The notes beneath the pieces were generated by a model. That model worked only from the letters and a program-made list of their open reading frames with translations, made no database searches and was not told the origin of the DNA. 64,000 nucleotides of DNA, from contig OZ024790.1 of the NCBI GenBank assembly GCA_964017065.1, positions 7,319,864 through 7,383,863 on the forward strand, read 5' to 3'. A program made the translations under genes and the position numbers. Shown in pieces: positions 1 through 13,234 of this stretch (positions are counted from its first letter, which is position 1; every line of letters starts with the position of its first letter). The stretch comes from Haliclona indistincta (taxonomy: Eukaryota; Porifera; Demospongiae; Haplosclerida; Chalinidae).

Positions 1-11
1 ATCAGACGCAC

Positions 12-113
12 CTCTGTAATGTCCTGTTCTTGGCTGCCTCGTCTAGTCTTCCTCCCTGAGTGGAGGAGTAATCCTAGCTTCTGTACCGCTCTGTTCTTAC
101 GAAACACCTCCAT
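12..113 (-). CDS. MFSD14: MFSD14 (HIAT1-like) exon 1 of the preceding repeat unit, partial gene
   Basis: First coding exon of an MFS transporter of the MFSD14/HIAT1 family, read leftward and cut by the window edge. The ATG is at 113 and the exon ends at a GTGCGT donor (complement of 6-11). It encodes a basic cytosolic N-terminus (MEVFRKNRAVQKL...) nearly identical to exon 1 at 14283-14390, 24841-24942 and 34866-34967. It belongs to the unit left of the window and shows that the tandem array continues upstream. Only this exon is visible, so whether the gene is functional is unknown. Confidence 0.75.
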
Positions 114-199
114 TGCTTTTGTTGAATTTTACACAAGCTCGAATTAAGTTCAAGTTATTAGAATTTACGGTAAGCTTATGACTCGTTGCACAACTCAAG
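114..199. promoter_or_regulatory. Compact divergent promoter: MFSD14 (-) / short FN3 gene (+)
   Basis: Only 86 bases separate the MFSD14 ATG (minus strand) from the first ATG of the short death-fold-like/FN3 gene (plus strand). The same head-to-head layout recurs in every unit, so both genes probably share a bidirectional promoter. The stretch is A/T rich; I see no clear TATA box. The promoter call rests on layout. Confidence 0.45.
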
Positions 200-1829
200 A
201 TGGCTTCTAATGCCGCTGATGAGAGCAGTATGATTATCTGTGATTGTATATCAGAGACTTACGTAGCAAACCTTGCAGGCGAGTTGTTTCACAGTGATCT
301 CATCAGTGATGCTAGTTATCAGGCGGCCATTGCTGAGGACAGTGTGTTGTCTCCTGCTCACAAGGTGGTCTTTGAAGTCGTGAGCAAAGTAGTCCGAGCA
401 ACTATATGTTCATCTTTCGACCTGGAACGCAAACTCTGGGTCGTCCTGGCAAGCCACATGCTACCAATGTGACTCACAACAGCCTCGTTTTGAGCTGGGA
501 GAAGCCTCAGTATGTGCCAGATAGTCGGCCGTCCTACACCATCACTTACCGTACCAGGGATGATCCACCAGGCAGATTGATCACACAGACCTCTCAGTCC
601 CAACTAGAGCACGCTGAGTTGACTCATCTTGCTGCTGAGACTACATACATCTTCAAGGTGAGGGGAGAGAGTGCATCAGGAACGATTGGACCATACAGTG
701 AGACTAGCGATCCTATCGAGACAACTAGCTGCCCTGAAGAATTTTTACAAGAACTCAAACAGCTAGAAGAGCTCATTTATAGTCTGCAGCCATTGTTTCG
801 AGCAAAGTTAGCTAAAACAGACGAACTACAACAGGAGAAGCAGATGCTGGAACAATGTGAAGCTGATATTGAGAATTTTACGTACAAAGTTCCATTCATC
901 AAGCAACGCAAGGTTGATCATCCTGTAGGAGTATACACCACTAACTGCCTCAAGTGTAACTATACTTGTCATGAAAGCTGTGGAATTCCAGATAATGGTG
1001 ACTTATACTGTAGTTTGCAAGTTGGTTGTCATAGTCAATGGGTTCATGCTTGATAGGTGGTTAGCACGGTTGATAGTGTGGTTAGCCTTGTGTAAATTAG
1101 CCACTCAGTATTACGCAATTGTTATCACGTGAGTCTGATAGCATATGCTCTAGTTCTAGTGCGTTATCACAAGCAAACTGCTCTCCAGCGCAGATCCACT
1201 GAGTAGTTGGTTGGCATAACTGTTTACGTTACAAAGTCACAAAAGAAGCAGCTTAACTCGCTTGCTAATAGCGTATACGCTCTCAACTCACTTGATAACT
1301 ATTGCGTAATACCGAGAAGCCGTGTATGGCTACACTATCAACCGTGCTAACCACACTATCATGCATGAACACATTGACTATGACAACCAACTTGCAAACT
1401 GCAGTACAAGTGTGGTGCAATGGAGAATCACAGTCAAAATGCTATTTGTGGAGTATGTCCTCGTAAATGCTCATGGTGAGATCATATTAACAATCCAGAC
1501 CTTACAGATTTGAATTATACCAAGAAACTGAAACAATAACCTCAAATGACCTCAAAGCCAGATATGATTCAGCAATGACTAGAAAGAGTCAAGTTGAGGC
1601 TACAATAACGAAAAGGAAAGAAGAACTGCAAGAAAGAGATCAGGCAATCTTAAATACCATAGATGAAGCAAAACAAATTCTGCGAGACTTGCAAAAAAGT
1701 ACAGGCTATAATTCTGTGGTTGAGCATATCGATCATTTGATTGCAACTGAATCTGAGAAACGACAGTCTCGTTGGAACGAACGTGTGTCAACTCTTCTGG
1801 ATATCCGAAAGCAAGTTGAGTCAGCATAG
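200..1829 (+). pseudogene. Short death-fold-like / FN3 / coiled-coil / Cys-His gene, broken copy (type A, unit 1)
   Basis: Paralogue of 24992-26241. The order is an acidic helical N-terminal segment (200-400, possibly a death-fold/CARD-like domain), one FN3 domain (about 440-730), a coiled coil (740-850), a Cys/His-rich segment (about 940-1500) and a C-terminal coiled coil (1575-1829). Four breaks are visible against the paralogue: a small deletion with frameshift near 390; a 397-bp TA-flanked MITE at 1008-1404 inside the Cys-His segment; an in-frame TGA directly after the CSW triplet of that segment (about 1480); and the resulting split into separate open stretches. It lacks the SNTX head and the GTPase, so it is not a truncated long gene but a different architecture sharing FN3 and tail modules. 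Probably a pseudogene; a shortened product from 200 or 406 cannot be excluded. Confidence 0.7.
1008..1404. mobile_element. 397-bp foldback MITE with TA target duplication
   Basis: The two ends are long, imperfect inverted copies of each other: the left starts CTGTAGTTTGCAAGTTGG and the right ends with its near-complement. TA flanks it at 1006-1007 and 1405-1406. Removing the element plus one TA restores alignment with the Cys-His segment of the paralogue at about 25800. No transposase is encoded. The TA duplication suggests a Tc1/mariner-type element, but the family is not certain. Confidence 0.75.
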
Positions 1830-1924
1830 ATAAAAATAGTTTTTAAAAACTGTAGGTTGAGAAAATGAATTTTCTGGAAGCTAGTAAAATGCTACACTTT
1901 TGTACAGTGGATATGTTCTGTTAG

Positions 1925-2130
1925 TTCGAACAGTTGTTTGGGAGGTTGTTTAGAGTAGCTGTTACTACTGTTGTTAGTGGGCGGAGTCACTGCTAGACAT
2001 CTCCACCACTCCTCATTGCCTTCTGCTCTATGAGAGTATCGAGCAGCAGAGGTGACCTTTGTTGCCGGCAAATGTATCCTTTCCTCCTGCCATTCCTACA
2101 GCATCTCAGATACCACTTCTCTCAGTTCAC
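1925..2130 (-). pseudogene. Diverged relic of LMBRD2 last coding exon
   Basis: This stretch aligns with the LMBRD2 last exon at 8607-8921 (shared blocks for the Ser/Asp-rich tail, the AARYSRR-like segment and the EVVSEML-like start) but has lost the central block and is diverged. It sits just after the short gene, as the full exon sits after the long genes. This implies the short gene was once followed by its own LMBRD2 copy. A matching relic lies at 26340-26545. Confidence 0.6.
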
Positions 2131-2761
2131 TATACACTGCATCTGTAACCAGAAGCACACTATTGTCGACAACGCTGACTGAGGTCTATCCTACACCGAT
2201 CAGTAAAGAGTCACTCACCTCTCATGATATAGTAGCCACTAGCTTATTATTGTACCATCCACTGTATTAGTTTACAGCAGCTTACTGAGTCTGGAATGTG
2301 TGCTCCTCCATTGCACTAAAGCAGCAGATTGGTTCAGGGATTGCATGAGCAGACACACACGTCAGCTAGCTATATACATATACAGTTTGTACGTTTATTT
2401 TTATTCGTTCAATGTTTTTACGTAAAATAAACAATGAATAAATCGTAACTGTGAGCCACGCCCTGCTACTGTTCAAGCAAGTTCAGCAGTTGGAAAGGTA
2501 TGACTGTAACGCTGAATAGCTCTGATTAGACCACGCTGATTCATTCTTGCTATTTCTCAACTCAGCAGGTTCAAATCTTTGCAATTCAGAACGACCATCA
2601 TCGAGCTAGACTAGCTGAGCTACTGAGCCACACCTACAAGACTACAAGTAAGGTTACTTACTAAGTACTGGTGTTTCGTCGCGAGTACACGTTGCTTGTT
2701 GAAGAGTTGCACGCTCACTAAGTTATGCGACAGACTTTACTATTCTTGGATTTTGTAAAGT
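2131..2761 (+). promoter_or_regulatory. Leader region of the first long gene with two candidate 5'-UTR introns
   Basis: No gene is seen here. Two short introns are suggested by good splice signals conserved in all four units: 2498-2565 (AAG|GTATGA ... CTCAG|) and 2648-2760 (|GTAAGG ... GTAAAG|), the second ending one base before the ATG at 2762. The promoter should lie upstream of about 2490. The intron calls are inference from sequence conservation between units. Confidence 0.4.
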
Positions 2762-5700
2762 ATGAGTGAAGGCAGTGCTCATGGTTTGCTAGAAATGCCC
2801 TGTCTAGGGCGACCATTCCAACTCGGTACATTGTATGATTGTCGTAATGACGGTCTCATACCAGGAGTGACCCTGTGGGGTCCTGACACTCTTGGTACTG
2901 CTATTAGTAAGCCAATGGAAACCTCAGATTTTGAGGTAATCACGGAAGACAGTCTTAGTGAGAAATCACACCAATTAGATGTTAGTGCTGGGTTGAAACT
3001 TAGTTTTCTTAGTGGTCTAGTAAAGGCAGGTGGATCAGGCAAGTTTTTGTATGATCGCACAACTTCTAAAAGCCAAGCTCGTGTTAGCTTAAGATACAAA
3101 TCAACCTCAAGGTTTGAACAATTAGATATGAGACACCTTGGCAAGTATGAGTATCCACGAGTCTTTGACGATGATATAGCCACTCATGTGGTGACAGCAG
3201 TGCAGTATGGAGCAGATGCTTTCTTTGTTTTTGATCGGCAGGTTGATAGTGAGCAAAACTTTCAACACGTACATGGCAACATGGAAGCAATGATAAGTGT
3301 CTTGCCAAGCATTGGTTTAGAAGCAGGTGGCAGCACAGATCTAGACATTCAGACCAAAGAGAAACAAGAAAAGAAAAAAATGCAATGCAAATTTTATGGA
3401 GATTTCATTTTGCCTATGAACCCGACCACATATCAAGATGCTGTCAGAGTGTACCAGGAGCTGCCCAAGCATCTCGAAGGAGCTGGTTACCTAAACAGTG
3501 TTCCTAAGAAGGTATGGCTATACCCGATCAGTAAGCTGGATAGTACAGTCCAGAGAATGGTGCGTGAAATCAGTTCTTATCTGATTGATGACCTGCAAGA
3601 GGTTATGGAGTCTTTGCATGAGCAAGAGGTACGAATAAATGACCTCATTAAAGATAAAGTTTGCACTCTATTCGTTGAAATCAAAGGCCATTTGGAGAAA
3701 ATGAAGAAGCAAATTGGTAGTTATAAAATGAAAATAATGAAAAACATTTCCACTCTACTACCCAAGGTGAGAGGAGGAGGAGAAGAAGAGGCTAAACTAG
3801 CCGAGCTTCTCGAGATGAATCGATCTTCTCCTTTCAGTTGTGAACAAATCTTTTCTTGGGTCAGTGAGAAAGAAGAAGAGATTGCCACACTTGGTGAATA
3901 TTTAATTGAACTTGATAACTATCCTATCAAACTGGCATTTTCACGTAATGAAATGGTTAAACTCACAAAAAGTTTTGCAGTTAAGAATGTTCTCTGCTTT
4001 GATTTCAATATCTCTGTGAATAAAGATATGCTTCTTCAGAGTATGGAAGATTACTTGCATGGTAAGATGGACCACAGGGAACTTGAACCACAAACTCCAT
4101 GGTATGAATCTCAAGAAATAAGACAACAGTTTCACCGATTCTTGCAGTTTGTGAGCACTAACTCCAGCAAAGAAGGCACTTGTACGTATGTGGTCACAAA
4201 TAACAGTAAAGCTGTGTCTAAGAGGAATGCTCTTGGAGTCATATCAGTATTTGTAAATGGTCTCCCAACAGAGTTTGAACCACCAGATCAACCTGGTGTG
4301 CCACGTGCTTCAAGTAAAACACACAATAGTCTTCAGCTGAGCTGGGATAAGCCCAAATATGGTAGTGATAGTATCCAGTCCTACACAGTATCTTATCGCT
4401 CACATGATGACCTGCTAGAGAATGGCCCACCAGACCAGTGGAATACACAGACTAACGTTAACAGTGAGGAATGCTTAGTGCTTACCAAGCTTACTCCTGG
4501 ATCACTGTATTACTTAAGAGTCACAGCAGAAACAAATGCAGGTTCTAGTCCAGAGAGTGAGGTAGGTGAGGAGAGGCTGCCACCAGATCAACCTGGTAAA
4601 CCTGAGACTATGAACAAAACTCACAACAGTCTACAACTGAAATGGACTAAGCCTGAACATGGAGCAAGCTTAGTCAGTTCATATACTGTTCATTATCGCT
4701 CAGAGAATGGCCCACCAGACCAGTGGAGTACACAGACTAGTAGTGAGGAGTGCTTAGTGCTTACCAAGCTTACTCCTGGATCACTGTATCACTTGAAAGT
4801 CACAGCAGAATCACCTGCTGGGCCCAGTCCGGAGAGTGAGGTAGGTGAGGAGAGGCTGCCACCAGATCAACCTGGTATCCCGCAAGTTACACAAAAAACT
4901 CACAAAAGCATTCAGCTTAAATGGGAAAAACCAGAATATGGTGCACACATTGTGCAATGCTATGAGTTCTTTTACCGCTCTGAGAAAGAAATTAAAAAAT
5001 GGCAGATACAATACACTAACAAACCGAATATCTCTCTTGGAGAGATCGCACCTGGAACTCTGTACTACTTCATAGTTAAAGCTCAGTCTGTTGCTGGATC
5101 TAGTCCATTTAGTGAAGAAAGTGAGGAGAGGCTGCCACCAGATCAACCTGGTAAACCAACAACTACAAAGAAGACTCACAACAGCCTGCAACTGAAATGG
5201 TCTAAACCTGAGCATGGAGCAACCATCGTCAGCTCATATGTCGTCCATTATCGCTCAATGGATGATCCATCAGACCAGTGGAGTACACAGACTAGTAGTG
5301 AGGAGTGCTTAGTGCTTGCCAAGCTTACTCCTGGATCACTGTATACAATTAAAGTCACAGCAGTATCAGCCGTAGGCTCTAGTCCAGCAAGTGAGGTGTG
5401 TGAAATTACTTTGCCACCAGATCAACCTGGTAAACCGCAAGTTTTTGAAAAAACTTACAATAGCATTCATCTGAAGTGGGATAAACCCAAATATGGTGCA
5501 ACCATTGTGCAGTCTTATGTATTCTTTTACTGCTCAGAGAACGAAAATGACAAATGGCTGTCAAAAGCAACTAACAAGGAAAGTATGTCTTTAAATGGGA
5601 TCACTCCTGGAATTATGTACTTCTTTAAAGTCACAGCTCAGTCTGTTGCTGGCTCTAGTCCAGAGAGTGAGGTAGGTGAGATAAGGTTACCACCAGAACA

Positions 5701-8443
5701 TCCTGGTAAACCATATGCTGCTAACAAAACTCACAACAACCTACAATTGAAATGGACCAAACCAAAACATGGTGCAGGTATTGTTAGCTCATACACAGTG
5801 TCTTATCATTCATTGAATGACCAAGCAGACAAGTGGTGTATGAAGACAGTAAAGGAAGAGTGCTTAGTGCTTACCAAGCTTACTCCTGGATCACTGTATC
5901 ACTTTAAAGTCACAGCAGAATCAGCTGTAGGCTCTAGTCCAGAGAGTGAGGTAGGTGAGGAGAGGCTGCCACCAGATCAACCTGGTAAACCTAGTGGCTC
6001 TTGTGCTACTTGTAACGGTATTCAATTAAAGTGGAACCAGCCTAAACATGGACCTGAGACTGTTCAATGCTATACCATCTCATATCAGAGTGTAAGTACT
6101 CGATGTGAGACTCTGAAGACAACCAGCAAACATGAGTGTGTTACAGTGAGCAATCTGGCTTCTAAAACAGTCTATACATTTAAAGTGAGAGCAGAGTCTA
6201 CTGCAGGACCTGGACCAGAGAGTGAACTCAGTGATCCAATCGAAACAATGGCACATTCTCTTGATAAGCCTCAAGTTTCTAACATAACTCACAACAGTGT
6301 AAAGCTCAGTTGGAAGAAGCCATCAGAGTGTGTCCTGATGTACACAGTTTTATACTGCATTGTAGATGATCATTCACCTACTGATCCAGCAGTTCAATGG
6401 CATTGTCGGGTGGTTTCTAACAGCAGCTGTAGTGTCTATCTTGATGATCTTCTTCCTGGCACAAAGTATGTATTTAAAGTTAGAGGAGAAATGAATGAAG
6501 GAGGTAGCCCAGTAAGTGAGTTAAGCAACAATGTGAGGACCTTGCAATTGTTGGCTCCTCCTGGTAAACCGTTTGCTACTAACATAGGATATGAATCCTT
6601 TCAACTTAATTGGAATAAGCCTAATTATGATGGTATCCTGTATTATTCAATTTCTTATCGCTCTGAAGATGATCCTACGAACAAATGGAGTACTTTAATT
6701 ACAAAGAATTGCGATAACAAACGCACATTTATTGCTGCTCCTGAAAAAACGTATTTCTTTAAAATTTCTTCAGTAACTAATGCTGGATGTAGCTCAGAGA
6801 GTGAAGTCAGTGGTCCCTTCATGACTAGACCTAAGCCATTTGGTAGTAGACTGCTTAGCAGCTGTATGCTCATCTCAGAAAACAATCCTCGTATGTATCA
6901 GTTGCCTCTACACTATACAATGAAGAGAAATGGTATTATCAAAGCTACAGTCAGTAGTAATCCTCCAGAACACAGGGTTCTGATGGTAGTTGGTGCTACT
7001 GGAGCAGGAAAGAGCACATTGATCAATGGAATGGCTAACTACATCATGGGTGTGGACTGGGAGGATGAGTACAGGTTTAAACTGATCTCTGAGGAGACTG
7101 CTCAAGACCGGACTAAGAGTCAGACAAAGTGCATCACTGCCTACACTTTCCACAAGCACGAAGGCTCTCGTCTGCCATACACTCTAACAGTGATCGACAC
7201 TCCAGGGTTTGGAGACACTGGAGGACTAGAGAGAGACAAAGAAATCATACAACAGATTAAAGAGTTCTTCTCTCTACCAGGTGATGAAGGTATTGACCAG
7301 CTACATGGGATTGGGTTCGTCACTCAGGCTCCTCTGGCACGACTGACACCAAAACAGCGATATGTGTTTGACTCCATTCTCTCCGTCTTTGGCAAACATG
7401 TAGCTGACAACATCTTCCTGATGGTAACCTTTGCTGATGGAGAACGACCTCCTGTACTTGATGCTGCCAGAGCTGCTGGCGTTCCCTTCAAGTGTCATTT
7501 CAAGTTCAACAACAGTGCTCTCTTTGCTAGCAATCAAAATAATAGTTTTGATGAATTTGATGCAATGTTTTGGAAAATGAGCAAAGAGAGTTTTGAAGAT
7601 TACTTTAGTCACTTTTCTAAAGTGCAATCTCAAAGCCTTCAGCAATCAAGTGAAGTGCTCCTGGAACGTGAAAAACTGGAGTTTACAATTCAACTACTAC
7701 AGCAACAAATTCAAGCAAGATTAGCTAAAATCGATGAGCTAAGGAAGAATAGACAGTTACTGAAAAACCATGAAGCTGATATTATCGCTAATAGGGATTT
7801 TACCCGTAAAGTTCAAATCAATAAACAACGCAAACTTGATCTTCCTTCAGGGCAATACGCCTGTAACTGTCATAAATGTAACTACACTTGTCATAACAAC
7901 TGTAGTTGTGCCAATTACGGTGAAAAAGTAATGTGCCCTGCTATGAAAAATCCTAGTTCCAAAAATGCTACTTGTAAAGTATGTCCTGGTAAATGTTCAT
8001 GGAGACATCATGTTCGCAATCCTTACAGATATGAAACATACCAGGACCAGGAAATAATAACTTCAAATGAACAGAGGGCTAAGTATGACTCAGCCATGAT
8101 AAGTAAGAAGCAAGTTGAAGCTGTGATAAAGAAAATGGAAGAAGAATTGATAGAAATGGATCAAGCAGTCTTACAGAATAAAATTCAAGCAAAGAAAAGC
8201 CTGCAACGCTTACAAGAAATAGCTCTTAGACCTAGGCATCTAACTGATGTTGAGTATATTGATGTTATGATTGAGTCTGAGAAACAAGAGGCTCGTCATG
8301 ATTGGAGGCAACGTGTGTCAGCTCTTCATAAAGTACGTCAGCAAGCTGAAATTATAGCTAGAATTCAGAAAGAGGATACTCAATCTACCAATGAACCACT
8401 ACCACCATCATCATGGCAGAAGTTCAAATCTTTATGGCAATAG
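2762..8443 (+). CDS. SNTX-head / 9x FN3 / AIG1-type GTPase / Cys-His tail protein, 1893 aa (type A, unit 1)
   Basis: Intact single-exon coding region. Residues 1-265 match the N-terminal stonustoxin-like SNTX domain (a MACPF/CDC-related fold) with GRPFQLG and ALMP-type start features (LEMPCLGRPF) and THVVT/YGA blocks. About 265-390 is helical (FAT-like) and 400-505 thioredoxin-like, as in the SNTX family. Nine FN3 domains follow (about 507-1360), most opening with PPDQPGKP. The AIG1/septin-like GTPase spans about 1405-1620: P-loop GATGAGKS (about 1413), DTPGFGDTGG (about 1479), TFAD (about 1556). A coiled coil, a Cys-His cluster (about 1701-1750, CxxC, TCHxxC, CPGKCSW) and a second coiled coil close the protein. 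No signal peptide or membrane helix is seen, so a cytosolic location is likely. In the SNTX family known toxins form pores, but many relatives are not toxins; the role here is unknown. It is followed by LMBRD2 on the other strand. Confidence 0.85.
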   Translation: MSEGSAHGLLEMPCLGRPFQLGTLYDCRNDGLIPGVTLWGPDTLGTAISKPMETSDFEVITEDSLSEKSHQLDVSAGLKLSFLSGLVKAGGSGKFLYDRTTSKSQARVSLRYKSTSRFEQLDMRHLGKYEYPRVFDDDIATHVVTAVQYGADAFFVFDRQVDSEQNFQHVHGNMEAMISVLPSIGLEAGGSTDLDIQTKEKQEKKKMQCKFYGDFILPMNPTTYQDAVRVYQELPKHLEGAGYLNSVPKKVWLYPISKLDSTVQRMVREISSYLIDDLQEVMESLHEQEVRINDLIKDKVCTLFVEIKGHLEKMKKQIGSYKMKIMKNISTLLPKVRGGGEEEAKLAELLEMNRSSPFSCEQIFSWVSEKEEEIATLGEYLIELDNYPIKLAFSRNEMVKLTKSFAVKNVLCFDFNISVNKDMLLQSMEDYLHGKMDHRELEPQTPWYESQEIRQQFHRFLQFVSTNSSKEGTCTYVVTNNSKAVSKRNALGVISVFVNGLPTEFEPPDQPGVPRASSKTHNSLQLSWDKPKYGSDSIQSYTVSYRSHDDLLENGPPDQWNTQTNVNSEECLVLTKLTPGSLYYLRVTAETNAGSSPESEVGEERLPPDQPGKPETMNKTHNSLQLKWTKPEHGASLVSSYTVHYRSENGPPDQWSTQTSSEECLVLTKLTPGSLYHLKVTAESPAGPSPESEVGEERLPPDQPGIPQVTQKTHKSIQLKWEKPEYGAHIVQCYEFFYRSEKEIKKWQIQYTNKPNISLGEIAPGTLYYFIVKAQSVAGSSPFSEESEERLPPDQPGKPTTTKKTHNSLQLKWSKPEHGATIVSSYVVHYRSMDDPSDQWSTQTSSEECLVLAKLTPGSLYTIKVTAVSAVGSSPASEVCEITLPPDQPGKPQVFEKTYNSIHLKWDKPKYGATIVQSYVFFYCSENENDKWLSKATNKESMSLNGITPGIMYFFKVTAQSVAGSSPESEVGEIRLPPEHPGKPYAANKTHNNLQLKWTKPKHGAGIVSSYTVSYHSLNDQADKWCMKTVKEECLVLTKLTPGSLYHFKVTAESAVGSSPESEVGEERLPPDQPGKPSGSCATCNGIQLKWNQPKHGPETVQCYTISYQSVSTRCETLKTTSKHECVTVSNLASKTVYTFKVRAESTAGPGPESELSDPIETMAHSLDKPQVSNITHNSVKLSWKKPSECVLMYTVLYCIVDDHSPTDPAVQWHCRVVSNSSCSVYLDDLLPGTKYVFKVRGEMNEGGSPVSELSNNVRTLQLLAPPGKPFATNIGYESFQLNWNKPNYDGILYYSISYRSEDDPTNKWSTLITKNCDNKRTFIAAPEKTYFFKISSVTNAGCSSESEVSGPFMTRPKPFGSRLLSSCMLISENNPRMYQLPLHYTMKRNGIIKATVSSNPPEHRVLMVVGATGAGKSTLINGMANYIMGVDWEDEYRFKLISEETAQDRTKSQTKCITAYTFHKHEGSRLPYTLTVIDTPGFGDTGGLERDKEIIQQIKEFFSLPGDEGIDQLHGIGFVTQAPLARLTPKQRYVFDSILSVFGKHVADNIFLMVTFADGERPPVLDAARAAGVPFKCHFKFNNSALFASNQNNSFDEFDAMFWKMSKESFEDYFSHFSKVQSQSLQQSSEVLLEREKLEFTIQLLQQQIQARLAKIDELRKNRQLLKNHEADIIANRDFTRKVQINKQRKLDLPSGQYACNCHKCNYTCHNNCSCANYGEKVMCPAMKNPSSKNATCKVCPGKCSWRHHVRNPYRYETYQDQEIITSNEQRAKYDSAMISKKQVEAVIKKMEEELIEMDQAVLQNKIQAKKSLQRLQEIALRPRHLTDVEYIDVMIESEKQEARHDWRQRVSALHKVRQQAEIIARIQKEDTQSTNEPLPPSSWQKFKSLWQ

Positions 8444-8606
8444 TAGTACTGAACTCAAGAAGTGACGTTTTACACTACTGCATAATTAATTATGGTCATA
8501 ATAAAATTAATTATAATTATACTAATTAAAATCTGTAACTGCTATACTTCACAATTTATTTCGTTATTGTTGAACTTAGTTAATTACATGTGATATTGTG
8601 TATAGT
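8444..8606. other. Convergent 3' intergenic stretch, AT-rich
   Basis: A 163-base A/T-rich spacer between the stop of the long gene (+) and the LMBRD2 stop (-). It carries AATAAA-like strings (AATAAAATTAATT near 8500) that could serve as polyadenylation signals. Nothing else is seen. Confidence 0.4.
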
Positions 8607-12094
<3,488 letters not shown>

Positions 12095-12223
12095 CTGAAA
12101 CAGGAAAGAACACATTCTTCAATGCAGCAGTACATGTACACACACACAGTGTGGTTTATTGAGTGATGGGAGGCAGTGTGTGTCAACTATCAACATCACA
12201 GTTTATCACAAGATAGTACTCAC

Positions 12224-12261
12224 CTCTACAGCTATTATAGAGGTGAGTAAATGGCTGACAC
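12224..12261 (-). pseudogene. Hybrid exon: MFSD14 exon 6 start joined to an LMBRD2 exon end
   Basis: A 38-base segment with a good acceptor (TTCAG|GTGTC, as MFSD14 exon 6 at 23304) and a good donor (GTAGAG|GTGAGTA, as the LMBRD2 exon at 46059-46246). It looks like a recombination scar between the two genes. Read in the phase left by MFSD14 exon 5 it reaches a TAA after eight codons. Confidence 0.55.
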
Positions 12262-12285
12262 CTGAAGACAGAGGGAGAGGTAGAG

Positions 12286-12341
12286 AGAGAGGTAGAGAGA
12301 GAGACAGCGACAGAGAGACAGAGATGAGGGAGTGAGTGAGT

Positions 12342-12396
<55 letters not shown>

Positions 12397-12443
12397 AGGG
12401 AGGGAGGGAGGGAGAGAGGGAGGGAGGGAGGGAGGGAGGGAGG

Positions 12444-12499
<56 letters not shown>

Positions 12500-12535
12500 G
12501 GGTGAGAGAGGGAAGGGAGAGAGAGGGGGGAGGAA
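12286..12535. repeat. GA/GGGA microsatellite
   Basis: GA and GGGA repeat next to the acceptor of the hybrid exon at 12224-12261, between the LMBRD2 and MFSD14 exon blocks of unit 1. Confidence 0.9.
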
Positions 12536-12585
12536 AAAAGAACAGAGGAAGAGACAAGAAATCAAAGTATAAACTGTTTCATTAA

Positions 12586-13147
12586 CCCTTTAACCCCTAA
12601 TGTCGCCTTTTGGCGACATACATACTTCAGACACCATAACTTTATCAAAAAGTGTTAAAATATCCCCAAATTAAGCCAAATTGAAGAATAGCAAAAAATT
12701 GACCGGTTTTCGGCGCGCCCCCTGCGCTAAACATTATGGTGACGGCATTTCTATGGCTTCAGTGCCAAATTCACAACATTTTAGGAAGAAAATTGGGGCA
12801 TTTTATGGCTTCAGGGTGCTCGGAAACACATTTTTGGACATTCTCTATGATCTGGGCTACATTTTGCACTCACCAAAACCACTGCTATTTGTGTGTACTT
12901 TTCAGCAGCCAGCCCCAAAGTACTAACTTTGAGCAAAATTTGACGAGGTCGTTGCACTTTATTGGCTTCACTTTCGAAGTGGGAGGGGCATATTGACCGA
13001 CTTGAGTGTGGGCAATTGCGGCTACTCACTGGGGTAAAAGGACGCAAATTTGAGACCAGTAGCTCAAAAGACACGAGATATTCACGAGAGAAGTGGTCAG
13101 CATTTACGAGGTTAAAATTTCAGCTGGATAATTTAGTAATTAAAGGG
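12586..13147 (-). mobile_element. piggyBac-like MITE, 562 bp, flanked by TTAA
   Basis: Starts CCCTTTAA and ends TTAAAGGG, directly flanked by TTAA at 12582-12585 and 13148-13151, as expected of piggyBac-type insertions. It is the inverted relative of the element at 42037-42622, with which it shares most of its length. Open frames of 60-90 codons within it are not conserved as protein and there is no transposase, so it is non-autonomous. It lies between the LMBRD2 and MFSD14 exon blocks. Confidence 0.85.
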
Positions 13148-13234
13148 TTAAACTGAAAGATAAGAATTAACAACACTGTAACAATAGTAGACAAAGTAGT
13201 GTCTAGCTGCTGAGGATCATTACAGCTTACTCAC

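Noticed and set aside
12681..13156. Open frames of 60-90 codons shared by 12681-13156 and 42112-42468
   Set aside because: They look conserved only because both are copies of the same non-coding piggyBac-like MITE; frames do not resemble a transposase.
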